Shown here in pieces: positions 16,301 to 26,034 of a stretch of DNA of 64,000 nucleotides. The stretch covers positions 1-64,000 of the forward strand of contig CAJYGB010000007.1 of NCBI GenBank assembly GCA_913774355.1, read 5' to 3'. The position numbers were made by a program, and so were the translations under genes. This stretch comes from an uncultured Chryseobacterium sp. GTDB lineage: Bacteria > Bacteroidota > Bacteroidia > Flavobacteriales > Weeksellaceae. Numbering within the stretch: the first letter of the stretch is position 1; every line of letters starts with the position of its first letter. Below the pieces are notes generated by a model. It ran no database searches, was not told the origin of the DNA, and saw nothing but the letters and a program-made list of their open reading frames with translations.

Positions 16301-16754
16301 ATGTCCGTTATTATTTTACATACCTGCATCCAAGCCGAGATTCCTAAAGTTTTCGATCTGGCCCGGGACATCGATCTTCATCAGAGATCCTTTCCGGACT
16401 GGTGAAAAAGCCATTGCCGGAAGAACTGCCGGACTGATCGAATTTGGCGAAACCGTTACCTGGAAAGCCAGGCATCTCGGTGTTATGCAGACTTTAACCA
16501 CAAAAATCGTTACCATGCAGAAACCCTATCATTTCACGGACATTATGCTGAAAGGCACATTCCGGTCCATGAAGCACCAGCATCTTTTCAGGCAGGAAGA
16601 TCGGTACACCGTTATGACCGATATTTTCGAGTTTGAATCCCCGTTCGGAATCATCGGTAAAATATTCAATGCCATATTCCTTAGAAATTATATGAAGCAA
16701 TTCCTTTTGGAAAGAAACCGTATGATTAAAAGTGCCGCCGAAGCAGACTTTTAG
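16301..16754 (+). pseudogene. SRPBCC-family gene with frameshift
   Basis: The ATG at 16301 opens a frame giving MSVIILHTCIQAEIPKVFDL, then ARDIDLHQRSFPD, the expected N-terminus of a ligand-binding SRPBCC protein, which stops at TGA 16403-16405. The rest of the family pattern (TGEKAIAGRTAGLIEFGETV and TWKARHLGV, to the end) continues in the next frame from 16398. Family alignment by eye suggests two bases are missing near 16397. The intact protein would have about 151 residues. A frame starting at 16296 is open throughout, but its first 33 residues are not family-like. It may be a true mutation or a sequencing error. Confidence 0.7.
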
Positions 16755-16792
16755 AATAAAAATTTTTATCATTTTATTTAAACAGTAACATT

Positions 16793-17500
16793 ATGAATTT
16801 CCTAACAGCAGAATGGCGGAAACTGGCCATCATCAATTACGAAATAAATCCGGAACTTCTCTTACCTTATCTTCCGGCAGGCACGGAACTGGATTTTTAT
16901 TATGGCAAATGCTACATCAGCCTTGTCGGATTTATGTTCTTAAACACAAAATTATTAGGATTTCCAATCCCCTTTCACCGGAACTTTGAAGAAGTCAATC
17001 TGAGATTTTATGTAAAGAAAAAAGAAGGAGATCAACGTAAAAGAGGCGTGGTTTTTGTGAAAGAGATCGTTCCGAAACCTGCGCTGAGCCTGGTTGCCAA
17101 TTCAGTGTATCAGGAACATTACGAGACGATGCCCATGCAAAACACCATTCATCATACAGATAATGAGGTATTGATCCGGTATTCCTGGAAAGACAGAACA
17201 TGGCATTCCATTACCGTAACTGCCGGAAATAACCCTTTGCCCATGAAACCCGATTCTGAATTTGAGTTTATTACCGAACACTATTTCGGATTTACAAAAA
17301 AGAAAGATAAAACGGCAGAATATGAAGTATGCCATCCGAAATGGGAATACTACGAAGTAAAAAATCATGATGTTAAAGTAGATTTTGAAAGTCTCTACGG
17401 AAGCGGTTTTAGATACCTGAATCTTCAGCGGCCTATCTCTGTAATGCTGGCGGAAGGTTCTAAAATACGGGTGAAAACGAAGAAATATTTACAGAGATAA
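16793..17500 (+). CDS. DUF2071 (YqjF-like) protein
   Basis: The 235-residue protein matches the DUF2071/YqjF pattern: LTAEWRKLAIINYEI, LLPYLPAGTELDFYYGKCYI, LVGFMF and FEEVNLRFYVK near the N-terminus, and YGSGFRYLN near the C-terminus. The fold is related to acetoacetate decarboxylase-like domains and the function is not established. It follows the SRPBCC gene by 38 bases and is probably part of the same operon. Confidence 0.82.
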   Translation: MNFLTAEWRKLAIINYEINPELLLPYLPAGTELDFYYGKCYISLVGFMFLNTKLLGFPIPFHRNFEEVNLRFYVKKKEGDQRKRGVVFVKEIVPKPALSLVANSVYQEHYETMPMQNTIHHTDNEVLIRYSWKDRTWHSITVTAGNNPLPMKPDSEFEFITEHYFGFTKKKDKTAEYEVCHPKWEYYEVKNHDVKVDFESLYGSGFRYLNLQRPISVMLAEGSKIRVKTKKYLQR

Positions 17501-17647
17501 TGAATGGTTATGAAAAATGAGCACCTACTGCAAAACATGAAAAACTGACGCAAAGTCCAATGGTAATTATTGCTATTTTTAAGGAAGTAAAGTAAAGTGG
17601 CAAAGCCACCTTTGAACCCTTAATTTTAACCTCTAAATCCTTTTCCC

Positions 17648-18559
17648 ATGAAAATCATTATCGCCGCCGGAACCGGCTTTCTCGGAAAAAACCTTGAACA
17701 ATATTTTACGGAAAAAGGCCATCAGGTCTACATTTTAACCCGTAGCCCAAAACGCAGAAACGAGTTTCACTGGAATGCCAGAACATTAGGCGAATGGAAA
17801 AACCTTCTGGAAACTACCGATGTTCTCATCAATCTCGCTGGAAAGTCCGTAGATTGCCGATACACCGAAAAAAGCAGAAATGAAATTTATCATTCAAGAA
17901 TAGACAGTACCAGAGTGCTTCAGGAAGCGGTCGATCACTGCAATCATAAACCGAAAATCTGGCTGAATGCCAGTTCGGCAACCCTCTACATCCATTCCGA
18001 AACCCAATTGAATACGGAAGAAGACGGGATCATTGGTGATGATTTTTCGATGAACATCTGCAAAAGCTGGGAACAGGAATTTTTTAAAGTTGAAAATGAA
18101 AATATCCGAAAAGTCGCTTTACGGACATCCATTGTAATCGGAAACAACGGTGGTGCCTTTCCTAAAATGAAAATCCTTACAAAATTTGGGCTTGGCGGAA
18201 AGCAGGGCCGGGGAAACCAGAACGTAAGTTGGATCCATATCACCGATTTCTGTAAAGCGGTGGAACATATTATTAGTAATGAGAATATCTCAGGAGCCAT
18301 CAACATTACGGCGCCCCATCCTCTGCCAAACGAAATATTCATGAAGAACCTAAGGAAAGCCATGAAAATCCCGTTCGGACTAAATGCTTCGGTATGGCAG
18401 CTGGAAATCGCCTCCGTACTTTTACAGACCGAAACCGAATTATTACTAAAAAGCAGAAATGTGTATCCTGAGAAATTGGTAAAAAGCGGTTTCATGTTTA
18501 TCTATCCCTCTGTTGAAAAGGCATTTGACGATTTGATCCATAAAAATCAGAATTCGTGA
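17648..18559 (+). CDS. TIGR01777-type NAD-dependent epimerase
   Basis: The 303-residue protein has an N-terminal Rossmann motif (IIAAGTGFLGKNLEQYF) and the family signatures VLINLAGKSVDCRYTEKSR, SRIDSTRVL and WLNASSATLY. The C-terminal region ends in the expected PEKLVKSGFMFIYP, corresponding to the DUF1731 part. It belongs to the extended SDR group; the substrate is unknown. In Bacteroidota these genes often sit with SRPBCC, DUF2071 and photolyase genes, as they do here across two clusters. It lies 147 bases after DUF2071 and may have its own promoter. Confidence 0.85.
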   Translation: MKIIIAAGTGFLGKNLEQYFTEKGHQVYILTRSPKRRNEFHWNARTLGEWKNLLETTDVLINLAGKSVDCRYTEKSRNEIYHSRIDSTRVLQEAVDHCNHKPKIWLNASSATLYIHSETQLNTEEDGIIGDDFSMNICKSWEQEFFKVENENIRKVALRTSIVIGNNGGAFPKMKILTKFGLGGKQGRGNQNVSWIHITDFCKAVEHIISNENISGAINITAPHPLPNEIFMKNLRKAMKIPFGLNASVWQLEIASVLLQTETELLLKSRNVYPEKLVKSGFMFIYPSVEKAFDDLIHKNQNS

Positions 18560-19145
18560 GATTTTAAATTTCCCAAAGATTTCGCTGATTTTCACGGATG
18601 ATTGCGCATATTTGCTGTGTTTGGATAATTTAGCCACAGATTTACTCGGATTTGCACAGATAATTGCGCATATTTGACGACGGGACTTTGATTGAGCTCA
18701 GTCACCGGATTGTCCCTGATTTATGGAGTGTATAAAAACTTCAACGCTACGTTTGTCATTGGCTACTTCGAATCTATGATTTCCTGCAGGGAATCTCTAC
18801 ATTGTATTAACGAACAATATGGAAAGATTCGCGTTTAGATTAGTGCAGAATGACAAATGAGGTGAAAAATTGCATTTCATTGTGTTCCCAGGCATTATTT
18901 GGGTTTGCATATATTTTAGAACACCTGAAATTAAAATCTTTAATTTTTAAAAACTTCTGCGGACTTTTCAAATATTCATTATCTAACTTTATGATCAGGC
19001 ATAATGATCTTTTGTAACTTTTGTGGTTAAAATGAACAGCTAATAATTGTTTGTTAAACAACGATTTATAGCGGCAGACTAATAAATGACCTACCACTTT
19101 TGCTGTTTCCGTAAATGATGATTAAATTAGCCAAAACTAAACTTA
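18560..19145. other. Intergenic region with direct repeat
   Basis: No gene is supported; an 85-codon minus-strand frame at 18840-19097 has no family features. The left part contains a 28-base imperfect direct repeat (see the repeat entry). Confidence 0.4.
18587..18676. repeat. Direct repeat around ATTGCGCATATTTG
   Basis: GATTTTCACGGATGATTGCG and following bases (18587-18614) recur at 18649-18676 with three mismatches in 28; the common core is ATTGCGCATATTTG. Between them is ACAGATTTACTCGGATTTGC, made of the same words. It looks like a decayed intergenic repeat. Confidence 0.6.
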
Positions 19146-20588
19146 ATGTTCATCAGACCGAAAACGAAAACACTATTTCTCTCTTCATTACTTATTTCCT
19201 CCGCTTTTTTTTCACAGGCCCATAATGTCTCCGAAGGTTATCAGAAGCCTACGGATCCTCTGGTGATAAAGAATCTGGAGAACTGGCAGGATTTAAAATT
19301 CGGACTGTTCATGCACTGGGGAACCTACAGCCAGTGGGGAATTGTGGAAAGCTGGAGCCTCTGTCCGGAAGACGAATCCTGGACACAGCGGAAGCCGGAG
19401 CATGGGAAATCGTATTACGAATATTTGAAAAATTACGAAAATCTCCAGACTACATTTAATCCGACACAATTTAATCCGCAAAAATGGGCGGATGCGGCAA
19501 AAAAGGCAGGAATGAAATACGTAGTGTTTACCACAAAACACCATGACGGGTTTGCCATGTTCGATACCCAAGAGTCTGATTATAAAATAACGTCCCCAAA
19601 AACTCCCTTTTTTAAAAATCCGAAGGCGGATGTAACGAAAGAGATCTTCAACACCTTCAGAAACGAAGGTTTCAAGATCGGAGCGTATTTTTCCAAGCCC
19701 GACTGGCATTCCGATGATTACTGGTGGTCCTACTTCCCGCCGAAAGACCGGAATGTGAATTATGATCCGAAAAAATACCCTGAACGATGGGAAAACTTTA
19801 AAAAATTCACCTTTAACCAGCTGAACGAAATCACTTCCCGCTATGGTAAAATAGACATCCTCTGGCTGGACGGAGGCTGGGTGCGCCCGTTCAATACCAT
19901 CGATCCGAAAGTAGAATGGCAGCGGACGATTAAGGTGGAGCAGGACATCGATATGGATAAGGTCGGAACCATGGCCCGTAACAATCAGCCGGGAATTATC
20001 GTGGTAGACCGCACCGTTCCCGGAAGATGGGAAAATTATGTGACACCCGAACAGGCCGTTCCCGAAAAAGCCCTGGATATTCCCTGGGAAAGCTGCATCA
20101 CCATGGGCGATTCTTTTTCCTATGTGCCCAACGACAACTACAAGTCTTCCCAGAAAATCATAGAAACGCTGGTGAAAATCATTTCCAGGGGCGGAAACTA
20201 CCTGATGAATATCGCTCCCGGCCCGAACGGTGATTATGATCCTGTTGTTTATGAAAGATTAAAGGAAATTGCAGGCTGGATGGACAAAAACCAGTCGGCG
20301 GTATTTGCTACCCGCAGCATCGCCCCTTATCACGACGGTAATTTTTATTATACCCGGAGTAAAGACGGAAAAACAGTAAATGTTTTCCACCTGGATGAAA
20401 AAACAGAGTACGAATCTCCTTCGACCTTCCATTTTGAAATCCCGGAAAACTATAAGCCGAAATCATTGAAAGTGCTGGGGCTGTCTGGAAAAATTCAGTG
20501 GAAGAAAACGGGGAATTCCATTGACGTTCAGTTACCGGAACAGAGAGCCGCATTAAAATATGCAACCGTTATCCAACTTACACAATAA
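19146..20588 (+). CDS. Exported alpha-L-fucosidase (GH29)
   Basis: The 480-residue protein has a signal peptide (LFLSSLLISSAFFSQA). GH29 hallmarks are KFGLFMHWGTYS, YVVFTTKHHDGFAMFDT, IGAYFSKPDWH and the nucleophile motif ILWLDGGW (Asp near residue 242). The C-terminal part (from residue about 385) is a beta-sandwich. It is predicted to release L-fucose from glycans in the periplasm or outside. The stop overlaps the next start by one base (TAATG), so it is co-transcribed with the GH3 gene. Confidence 0.92.
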   Translation: MFIRPKTKTLFLSSLLISSAFFSQAHNVSEGYQKPTDPLVIKNLENWQDLKFGLFMHWGTYSQWGIVESWSLCPEDESWTQRKPEHGKSYYEYLKNYENLQTTFNPTQFNPQKWADAAKKAGMKYVVFTTKHHDGFAMFDTQESDYKITSPKTPFFKNPKADVTKEIFNTFRNEGFKIGAYFSKPDWHSDDYWWSYFPPKDRNVNYDPKKYPERWENFKKFTFNQLNEITSRYGKIDILWLDGGWVRPFNTIDPKVEWQRTIKVEQDIDMDKVGTMARNNQPGIIVVDRTVPGRWENYVTPEQAVPEKALDIPWESCITMGDSFSYVPNDNYKSSQKIIETLVKIISRGGNYLMNIAPGPNGDYDPVVYERLKEIAGWMDKNQSAVFATRSIAPYHDGNFYYTRSKDGKTVNVFHLDEKTEYESPSTFHFEIPENYKPKSLKVLGLSGKIQWKKTGNSIDVQLPEQRAALKYATVIQLTQ

Positions 20589-23245
20589 TGAAATTTAATA
20601 CGATTGCCATCGGAATCTCATTGTTGGGTTCCATCGTTATATCCGCTCAGAAACCTTTGTATAAAGATCCGAAACAACCTGTAGAGGCCAGGATTCAGGA
20701 TTTGCTTAAAAGAATGACCCCCGAAGAAAAATTCTGGCAGTGCTTTATGATCCCGGGCGATCTGGATCATGTCCCGAAAGGGCAGTATGCACACGGGATT
20801 TTCGGTCTGCAGGTAAGTGCCGGAAACCAGGGCGGCGGTGCGGCCGGGCAGATGCTCACGTACAACGCCAATGAGGATGCGGAGAAACTGACCCAAAAAA
20901 TAAATGCCATCCAGAAATATTTCGTTGAAGAATCAAGGCTGGGCATTCCGATCATTCCGTTTGATGAAGCGCTGCATGGGCTGGTGCGGGAGGGAGCCAC
21001 GGCTTTTCCACAAGCCATTGGTCTGGCAGCGACTTTCAATCCTGAACTGGTGAAGCGGGTTTCAACAGCCATCGCCAGGGAATCTAAGCTGAGAGGAATC
21101 CGGCAGATTTTAACGCCTGTGGTGAACTTAGCGAGTGATGTCCGGTGGGGAAGAACCGAGGAAACCTACGGTGAAGATCCGTTCCTGACTTCCGTTATGG
21201 GCGTAAGCTTTGTCAGTTCCTTTGAAAATATGGGCATCATCACTACGCCGAAACACTTCCTGGCAAACGTCGGGGAAGGCGGCCGCGATTCGTACCCGAT
21301 TCACTGGAGCAGGCGGTATCTGGAGGAAACGCATCTGGTGCCGTTTGAAAAAGCCTTCCATCAGGGAAAAAGCCGGTCGGTGATGACTTCCTACAATCTG
21401 CTGGACGGAAGACCTTCGACCGCCAGCCATTGGTTGCTGACGGAAAAATTAAAGAAGGAATGGAATTTTAAAGGATTTGTCATCAGTGACGCGAGTGCGG
21501 TGGGCGGAGCCAATGTGCTGCATTTTACGGCAAAAGATTATGATGATGCTTCGGCGCAGGCAATCAATGCAGGACTGGATGTAATTTTCCAGACCGAATA
21601 CAAACATTATCAACTTTTTATCCCGCCGTTCCTGGACGGACGGATTTCAAAAGAACGTATTGATGATGCCGTGGCACGCGTGCTGAAGGCAAAATTTGAA
21701 CTCGGATTGTTTGAGAACCCTTATGTTTCCGATAAAGATATTCAGGATTTAAGAAAAATAAACCATAAGCCGTTGGCGGAAAAAACCGCTGTGGAATCTT
21801 TCGTCCTGTTGCAGAACGATAACAAAACACTTCCTGTTCCGGAAAATGTGAAAAGGATTCTTGTCGTAGGAACCGATGCGGCTGATGCAAGACTCGGCGG
21901 ATATTCAGGGCCGGGAAATAAAAAAGTAAGCATTCTCGACGGAATCCGGAACTTTGTTAAAAACAGAAATATTGAGATCACCTATTCAAAAGGAATCGAC
22001 TGGAACCTGAAAAAGTTTGTCACTGTTCCCGCTGAATTTTTATCTTCCGTCAATGGCAAAGGTCTGAAAGGTAGTTATTTTGCCAACCCGGATTTAAAAG
22101 GTAATCCTGCATTTGAAAAACAGGACGAACAGCTTAATTTTAAATGGACCTTATATTCGCCGGATCCTGAAAAGCTACAGCCTGATAACTACAGTGTGCG
22201 CTGGACCGGAAAGCTTCTGGCACCGGAGTCGGGGAAATATCAGCTGGGCCTTCGCGGAAACGACGGTTTCAGGTTGTACCTTAACAGGAAATTGCTTATT
22301 GACAATTGGGAAAAACTCAGCTATTCCACCAAAACGGTTGATCTTGATTTTGTTAAAGGACAGTCCTATGACATTGCAGTAGAATTTCACGAAAACAGGG
22401 GAGAAGCCAACATAGAACTCGTCTGGAATTACGGGCTGAATGATTATAGAAAAGATTTTGATGAAGCTTTAAAACAGGCAAAAGATGCAGAGTACGTTAT
22501 TGTAACCACCGGAATCCATGAAGGAGAATTCCAGGATCGTTCTTCGCTGAGCCTGCCGGGAAACCAGGAAGCTTTTATTCATGAAGTTTCAAAACTGAAC
22601 AAGCCAACCGCAGTAATTCTTGTAGGCGGTTCTGCTATAAAAACAACGGACTGGAAAGATGAGGTGGGAGCCATTCTCGATATCTGGTATCCGGGTGAAG
22701 AAGGCGGAAATGCCGTGGCCAAGGTATTGTTCGGAGCAGAAAATCCTTCAGGGAAACTGCCGGTTACGTTTCCGGTGGAAGAGGGGCAGCTGCCTTTATC
22801 CTATAACCATCATCCCACCGGAAGAGGAAACGATTATTACGACCTGAGCGGAGAACCGCTGTACCCGTTCGGTTTCGGATTAAGCTATACAACTTTTGAA
22901 ATTTCCGGTTTACAGTTGAATCAGACGAAATTTACTGAGAATGAAAATATTGTTACAAAGGTGAATGTAAAAAATACGGGCTCAAAAGCAGGCAGTGAAG
23001 TGGTACAACTGTATGTAAAAGACCTGCTGGCTTCGGTCTCAAGACCGGTTATCGAGCTGAAAGGTTTCCGGAAAGTTTATTTAAAACCGGGAGAATCAAA
23101 GCAGGTTTCCATTGAAGTTCCGGTCAAAGAGCTGCAATTTCTGGATGAAAAGATGAACTGGACCGTAGAAAAAGGGACATACCGGATTTTTGTGGGGAAT
23201 TCTTCAAAGAATCTTCCGCTGAAACAGAATATCGAAATAAAGTAA
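20588..23245 (+). CDS. Exported GH3 glycosidase with PA14 insert
   Basis: The 885-residue protein has a signal peptide, then a GH3 N-terminal barrel with KHFLANVGEGGRDSYP and the nucleophile Asp in GFVISDASAV (near residue 300), and a GH3 C-terminal domain split by a PA14 domain (about residues 490-625: GSYFANPDLKGNP to NIELVWNYGL). A fibronectin III-like domain closes the protein (SRPVIELKGFRKVYLKPGES). Specificity may be beta-glucosidase or beta-xylosidase and cannot be set by eye. Together with the fucosidase it suggests use of fucosylated glycans such as xyloglucan or host glycans. No SusC/SusD pair is in the window. Confidence 0.9.
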   Translation: MKFNTIAIGISLLGSIVISAQKPLYKDPKQPVEARIQDLLKRMTPEEKFWQCFMIPGDLDHVPKGQYAHGIFGLQVSAGNQGGGAAGQMLTYNANEDAEKLTQKINAIQKYFVEESRLGIPIIPFDEALHGLVREGATAFPQAIGLAATFNPELVKRVSTAIARESKLRGIRQILTPVVNLASDVRWGRTEETYGEDPFLTSVMGVSFVSSFENMGIITTPKHFLANVGEGGRDSYPIHWSRRYLEETHLVPFEKAFHQGKSRSVMTSYNLLDGRPSTASHWLLTEKLKKEWNFKGFVISDASAVGGANVLHFTAKDYDDASAQAINAGLDVIFQTEYKHYQLFIPPFLDGRISKERIDDAVARVLKAKFELGLFENPYVSDKDIQDLRKINHKPLAEKTAVESFVLLQNDNKTLPVPENVKRILVVGTDAADARLGGYSGPGNKKVSILDGIRNFVKNRNIEITYSKGIDWNLKKFVTVPAEFLSSVNGKGLKGSYFANPDLKGNPAFEKQDEQLNFKWTLYSPDPEKLQPDNYSVRWTGKLLAPESGKYQLGLRGNDGFRLYLNRKLLIDNWEKLSYSTKTVDLDFVKGQSYDIAVEFHENRGEANIELVWNYGLNDYRKDFDEALKQAKDAEYVIVTTGIHEGEFQDRSSLSLPGNQEAFIHEVSKLNKPTAVILVGGSAIKTTDWKDEVGAILDIWYPGEEGGNAVAKVLFGAENPSGKLPVTFPVEEGQLPLSYNHHPTGRGNDYYDLSGEPLYPFGFGLSYTTFEISGLQLNQTKFTENENIVTKVNVKNTGSKAGSEVVQLYVKDLLASVSRPVIELKGFRKVYLKPGESKQVSIEVPVKELQFLDEKMNWTVEKGTYRIFVGNSSKNLPLKQNIEIK

Positions 23246-23344
23246 TCCGGAAAAATATGGTACGATATCTGTAATGATTGCTTTGTAACGGAATGAAATT
23301 AATAGACGATTATTTATATTAAATCATTCAAAAAAGTAAATGTC

Positions 23345-23608
23345 ATGAAAAAGTTTTTTATATCAACCGTCGTATTGCTAGGATTATCGATGAACGTTTA
23401 TGGGCAGAGACGTCCGCCTGCACCGCCACATCCTTCCAAAGGTCAGTTGGTCAACAGCAAATCTCAGGAGCTCGCACAAAGATACAACAGAGAGAGGAAG
23501 CTGATCCTGAATCATCCTTTGGCCACAAAAAAGATGAAGAGAGACCAGCTGAGAGCGCTGAACGAAAGATATGCCAATGAAAAACGCTTGCTGAGAAGCG
23601 CAAGATAA
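23345..23608 (+). CDS. Small secreted basic protein
   Basis: The 87-residue product has a signal peptide (MKKFFISTVVLLGLSMNVYG-Q), a Pro-rich start (RRPPAPPHPSKG) and a charged helical remainder (ELAQRYNRERKLILNHPLAT and RDQLRALNERYANEKRLLRS). No family recognised. A good terminator follows and a start with typical spacing precedes it, so it is likely a real monocistronic gene. Confidence 0.65.
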   Translation: MKKFFISTVVLLGLSMNVYGQRRPPAPPHPSKGQLVNSKSQELAQRYNRERKLILNHPLATKKMKRDQLRALNERYANEKRLLRSAR

Positions 23609-23633
23609 CATAATCGTTAACTTATAAAGAACA

Positions 23634-23668
23634 AAAAAGTCCGTTTCATCTATTGGAGCGGACTTTTT
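23634..23668 (+). terminator. Terminator of the small secreted protein gene
   Basis: AAAAAGTCCG (23634-23643) pairs with CGGACTTTTT (23659-23668). Confidence 0.8.
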
Positions 23669-23743
23669 ATGAATACGAATTCAATAGTTTGCAAACAAGA
23701 TCATTTGATAAGTAGCAAATTAGCGGGTATATTAACGGAAAGT

Positions 23744-23770
23744 ACTTCCAACCTCCAGCTTCCCTCGTCC
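23744..23770. repeat. Degenerate GGAAG intergenic element
   Basis: ACTTCCAACCTCCAGCTTCC and the next bases are a reverse-orientation relative of the element at 9093-9112. It lies in the otherwise empty spacer before the lipoyl dehydrogenase gene. Confidence 0.4.
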
Positions 23771-23862
23771 AGCCTTATAACACCATCCTTTCTTCTGAAA
23801 ACGGCCCGGAAATTTCGCTGTTTGCCAATTTCAGGGAATGCGTCATTTCCAATATTTTTCCT

Positions 23863-23870
23863 TAAATTTG
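23863..23870 (+). promoter_or_regulatory. -7 element of the lipoyl dehydrogenase gene
   Basis: TAAATTTG fits the TAnnTTTG word and lies 19 bases before the start at 23890. No clear TTTG -33 element at 17-20 bases spacing. Confidence 0.5.
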
Positions 23871-23889
23871 CATAAAAATTTTTATAATA

Positions 23890-25278
23890 ATGAACTACGA
23901 TATTATTGTCATCGGAAGTGGTCCTGGCGGATATGTTACAGCGATCAGAGCAGCACAATTGGGTTTCAAAACTGCCATTATCGAGAAAGAAAACTTAGGA
24001 GGGATCTGCCTGAACTGGGGATGTATTCCAACCAAAGCTTTGTTAAAATCTGCGCAGGTTTTTCATTATATCAACCACGCTGAAGATTACGGATTAAATA
24101 AAGTGGAAGGAACTTTTGAATTCCCGAACGTGATCCAGAGAAGCCGTGGCGTAGCCAATAAAATGAGCAAAGGGATTGAATTCCTGATGAAAAAAAATAA
24201 GATCGATGTGATCATGGGAACCGCAAAGGTTCAGAAAGGTAAGAAAGTTTCTGTGACCGATAAAGACGGAAAAACAACCGAATATACAGGAACACATATC
24301 ATCATCGCCACCGGAGCAAGATCTAGAGAATTACCGAACCTGCCGCAGGATGGTAAAAAAGTAATCGGATACCGACAGGCTTTATCTCTTCCGGAGCAGC
24401 CGAAATCAATGATCGTTGTAGGTTCAGGAGCTATCGGAGTAGAATTTGCCGATTTTTATAATACAATGGGAACAAAAGTTACCGTGGTGGAATTCATGCC
24501 GAACATCGTTCCGGTAGAAGACGAAGAAATCTCCAAGCACCTTGAAAAGTCCCTTAAAAAGACAGGTATCGAGATTATGACGAATGCTTCCGTAGAAAGC
24601 GTGGATACCAGCGGCGAAGGCGTAAAAGCTACCGTAAAAACCGCAAAAGGAAACATTACTTTAGAAGCGGATATTTTACTTTCTGCCGTAGGAATCGCTG
24701 CCAACATCGAGAACATCGGTCTTGAAGAAGTGGGCATCCGGACGGATAAAGGAAGAGTATTGGTAAACGAATGGTATGAAACTTCCGTACCGGGTTACTA
24801 TGCGATTGGGGATATCATCCCGACTCAGGCTTTGGCACACGTTGCTTCTGCGGAAGGAATTACCTGCGTAGAGAAAATCAAGGGAATGCACGTTGAGAAA
24901 ATCGATTATGGCAATATTCCTGGATGTACGTACTGCCATCCGGAAGTCGCTTCCGTAGGTCTCACCGAAAAGCAGGCGAAAGAAAAAGGATATGAAATCA
25001 AAGTAGGGAAATTCCCTCTTTCTGCCAGCGGAAAAGCAACGGCTAACGGAAATACCGACGGTTTCATTAAAGTGATTTTCGACGCCAAATATGGCGAATG
25101 GCTGGGTTGCCACATGATCGGAGAAGGCGTTACCGATATGGTTGCTGAAGCGGTTGTGGCAAGAAAGCTTGAAACGACAGGTCATGAGATCATCAAATCC
25201 ATTCACCCGCACCCGACAGTTTCCGAAGCCATTATGGAAGCTGCTGCAGCGGCTTATGGTGAAGTGATTCATATTTAA
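23890..25278 (+). CDS. lpdA: Dihydrolipoyl dehydrogenase (E3)
   Basis: The 462-residue flavoprotein has the FAD motif IIVIGSGPGGYVTAIRAAQL, the redox disulfide GGICLNWGCIPTKALL, the NAD motif IVVGSGAIGVEFADFY, and the C-terminal His-Glu pair in HPHPTVSEAIMEA. It reoxidises lipoyl groups of the 2-oxoacid dehydrogenase complexes in the cytosol. The other complex subunits are not nearby. It is monocistronic, between a TAnnTTTG promoter word and a clear terminator. Confidence 0.95.
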   Translation: MNYDIIVIGSGPGGYVTAIRAAQLGFKTAIIEKENLGGICLNWGCIPTKALLKSAQVFHYINHAEDYGLNKVEGTFEFPNVIQRSRGVANKMSKGIEFLMKKNKIDVIMGTAKVQKGKKVSVTDKDGKTTEYTGTHIIIATGARSRELPNLPQDGKKVIGYRQALSLPEQPKSMIVVGSGAIGVEFADFYNTMGTKVTVVEFMPNIVPVEDEEISKHLEKSLKKTGIEIMTNASVESVDTSGEGVKATVKTAKGNITLEADILLSAVGIAANIENIGLEEVGIRTDKGRVLVNEWYETSVPGYYAIGDIIPTQALAHVASAEGITCVEKIKGMHVEKIDYGNIPGCTYCHPEVASVGLTEKQAKEKGYEIKVGKFPLSASGKATANGNTDGFIKVIFDAKYGEWLGCHMIGEGVTDMVAEAVVARKLETTGHEIIKSIHPHPTVSEAIMEAAAAAYGEVIHI

Positions 25279-25303
25279 TAAGCTAGATAAATTTAGATAT
25301 TTT

Positions 25304-25330
25304 AAACCACAGATTTTGTCTGTGGTTTTT
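25304..25330 (+). terminator. Terminator of lpdA
   Basis: AAACCACAGA (25304-25313) and TCTGTGGTTT (25319-25328) followed by T residues. Confidence 0.85.
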
Positions 25331-25396
25331 ATTTTTATCTCACTTATTTTCTTAATTTTATTCAATAAACAAAATAATAATAAATCAACATAAATT

Positions 25397-26011
25397 ATGT
25401 TCAAAAAATTAGCAGCAGAAGCTTTAGGACTGGGAGATATCGGGAAAATCATTTCCTCTCAGGATTACGACAAGGTAGACTCGGATGATTATATCCTGTC
25501 TGAAGACAACGAGAAAATTTTCTTTCTGATCAAATCCAGGAGGGATGAGTATTGCTTTACCAACCGTGCTTTGATCCACATCGATGGAGCAAGTGCTTTG
25601 GATAAGAAAAGAGTTCTGAAAAGATACGAGTACTATCAGTTTCCGTTTTCCAATATTGCTCTGCAAACGGCGGGAACCATTGACCTGGATGTTGAAATTT
25701 CATTCCATATCGGAAATGTTCCCCTGATGATAAGCGTGGCGAAGGGCCAGATCGATCAGCTGAAGGACCTGTATAAAGCATTGCTGGCGATTCAGCAGGA
25801 AGTTCATCACAACCATTCGTTGCTGAATTTCTCCAACGACAGCATCCAGAAAGCCCTTACTTCAGTGGCTTCCGGAAAGCAGGAGAATGTTTCTAAAAGT
25901 CAGGAATTAAGAGCCATCAATGAGTATATTTTCGCATGGAATACCAACAGTTTCGATAAATATAACCAGAAAGATTTCTCGAAAATCTTCGAAAAGTATA
26001 TTAATAATTAG
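25397..26011 (+). CDS. PH-domain protein (bPH_1/YvbH-like)
   Basis: The 204-residue soluble protein has a bacterial PH domain in residues about 10-130 (KIFFLIKSRRDEYCFTNRAL, RYEYYQFPFSNIAL and DLDVEISFHIGN) followed by a helical oligomerisation region (ELRAINEYIFAWNTNSFDKY) as in Bacillus YvbH. The role is unknown. It stands alone between two terminators. Confidence 0.82.
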   Translation: MFKKLAAEALGLGDIGKIISSQDYDKVDSDDYILSEDNEKIFFLIKSRRDEYCFTNRALIHIDGASALDKKRVLKRYEYYQFPFSNIALQTAGTIDLDVEISFHIGNVPLMISVAKGQIDQLKDLYKALLAIQQEVHHNHSLLNFSNDSIQKALTSVASGKQENVSKSQELRAINEYIFAWNTNSFDKYNQKDFSKIFEKYINN

Positions 26012-26034
26012 CATACCATTCAAAAACATACAGC

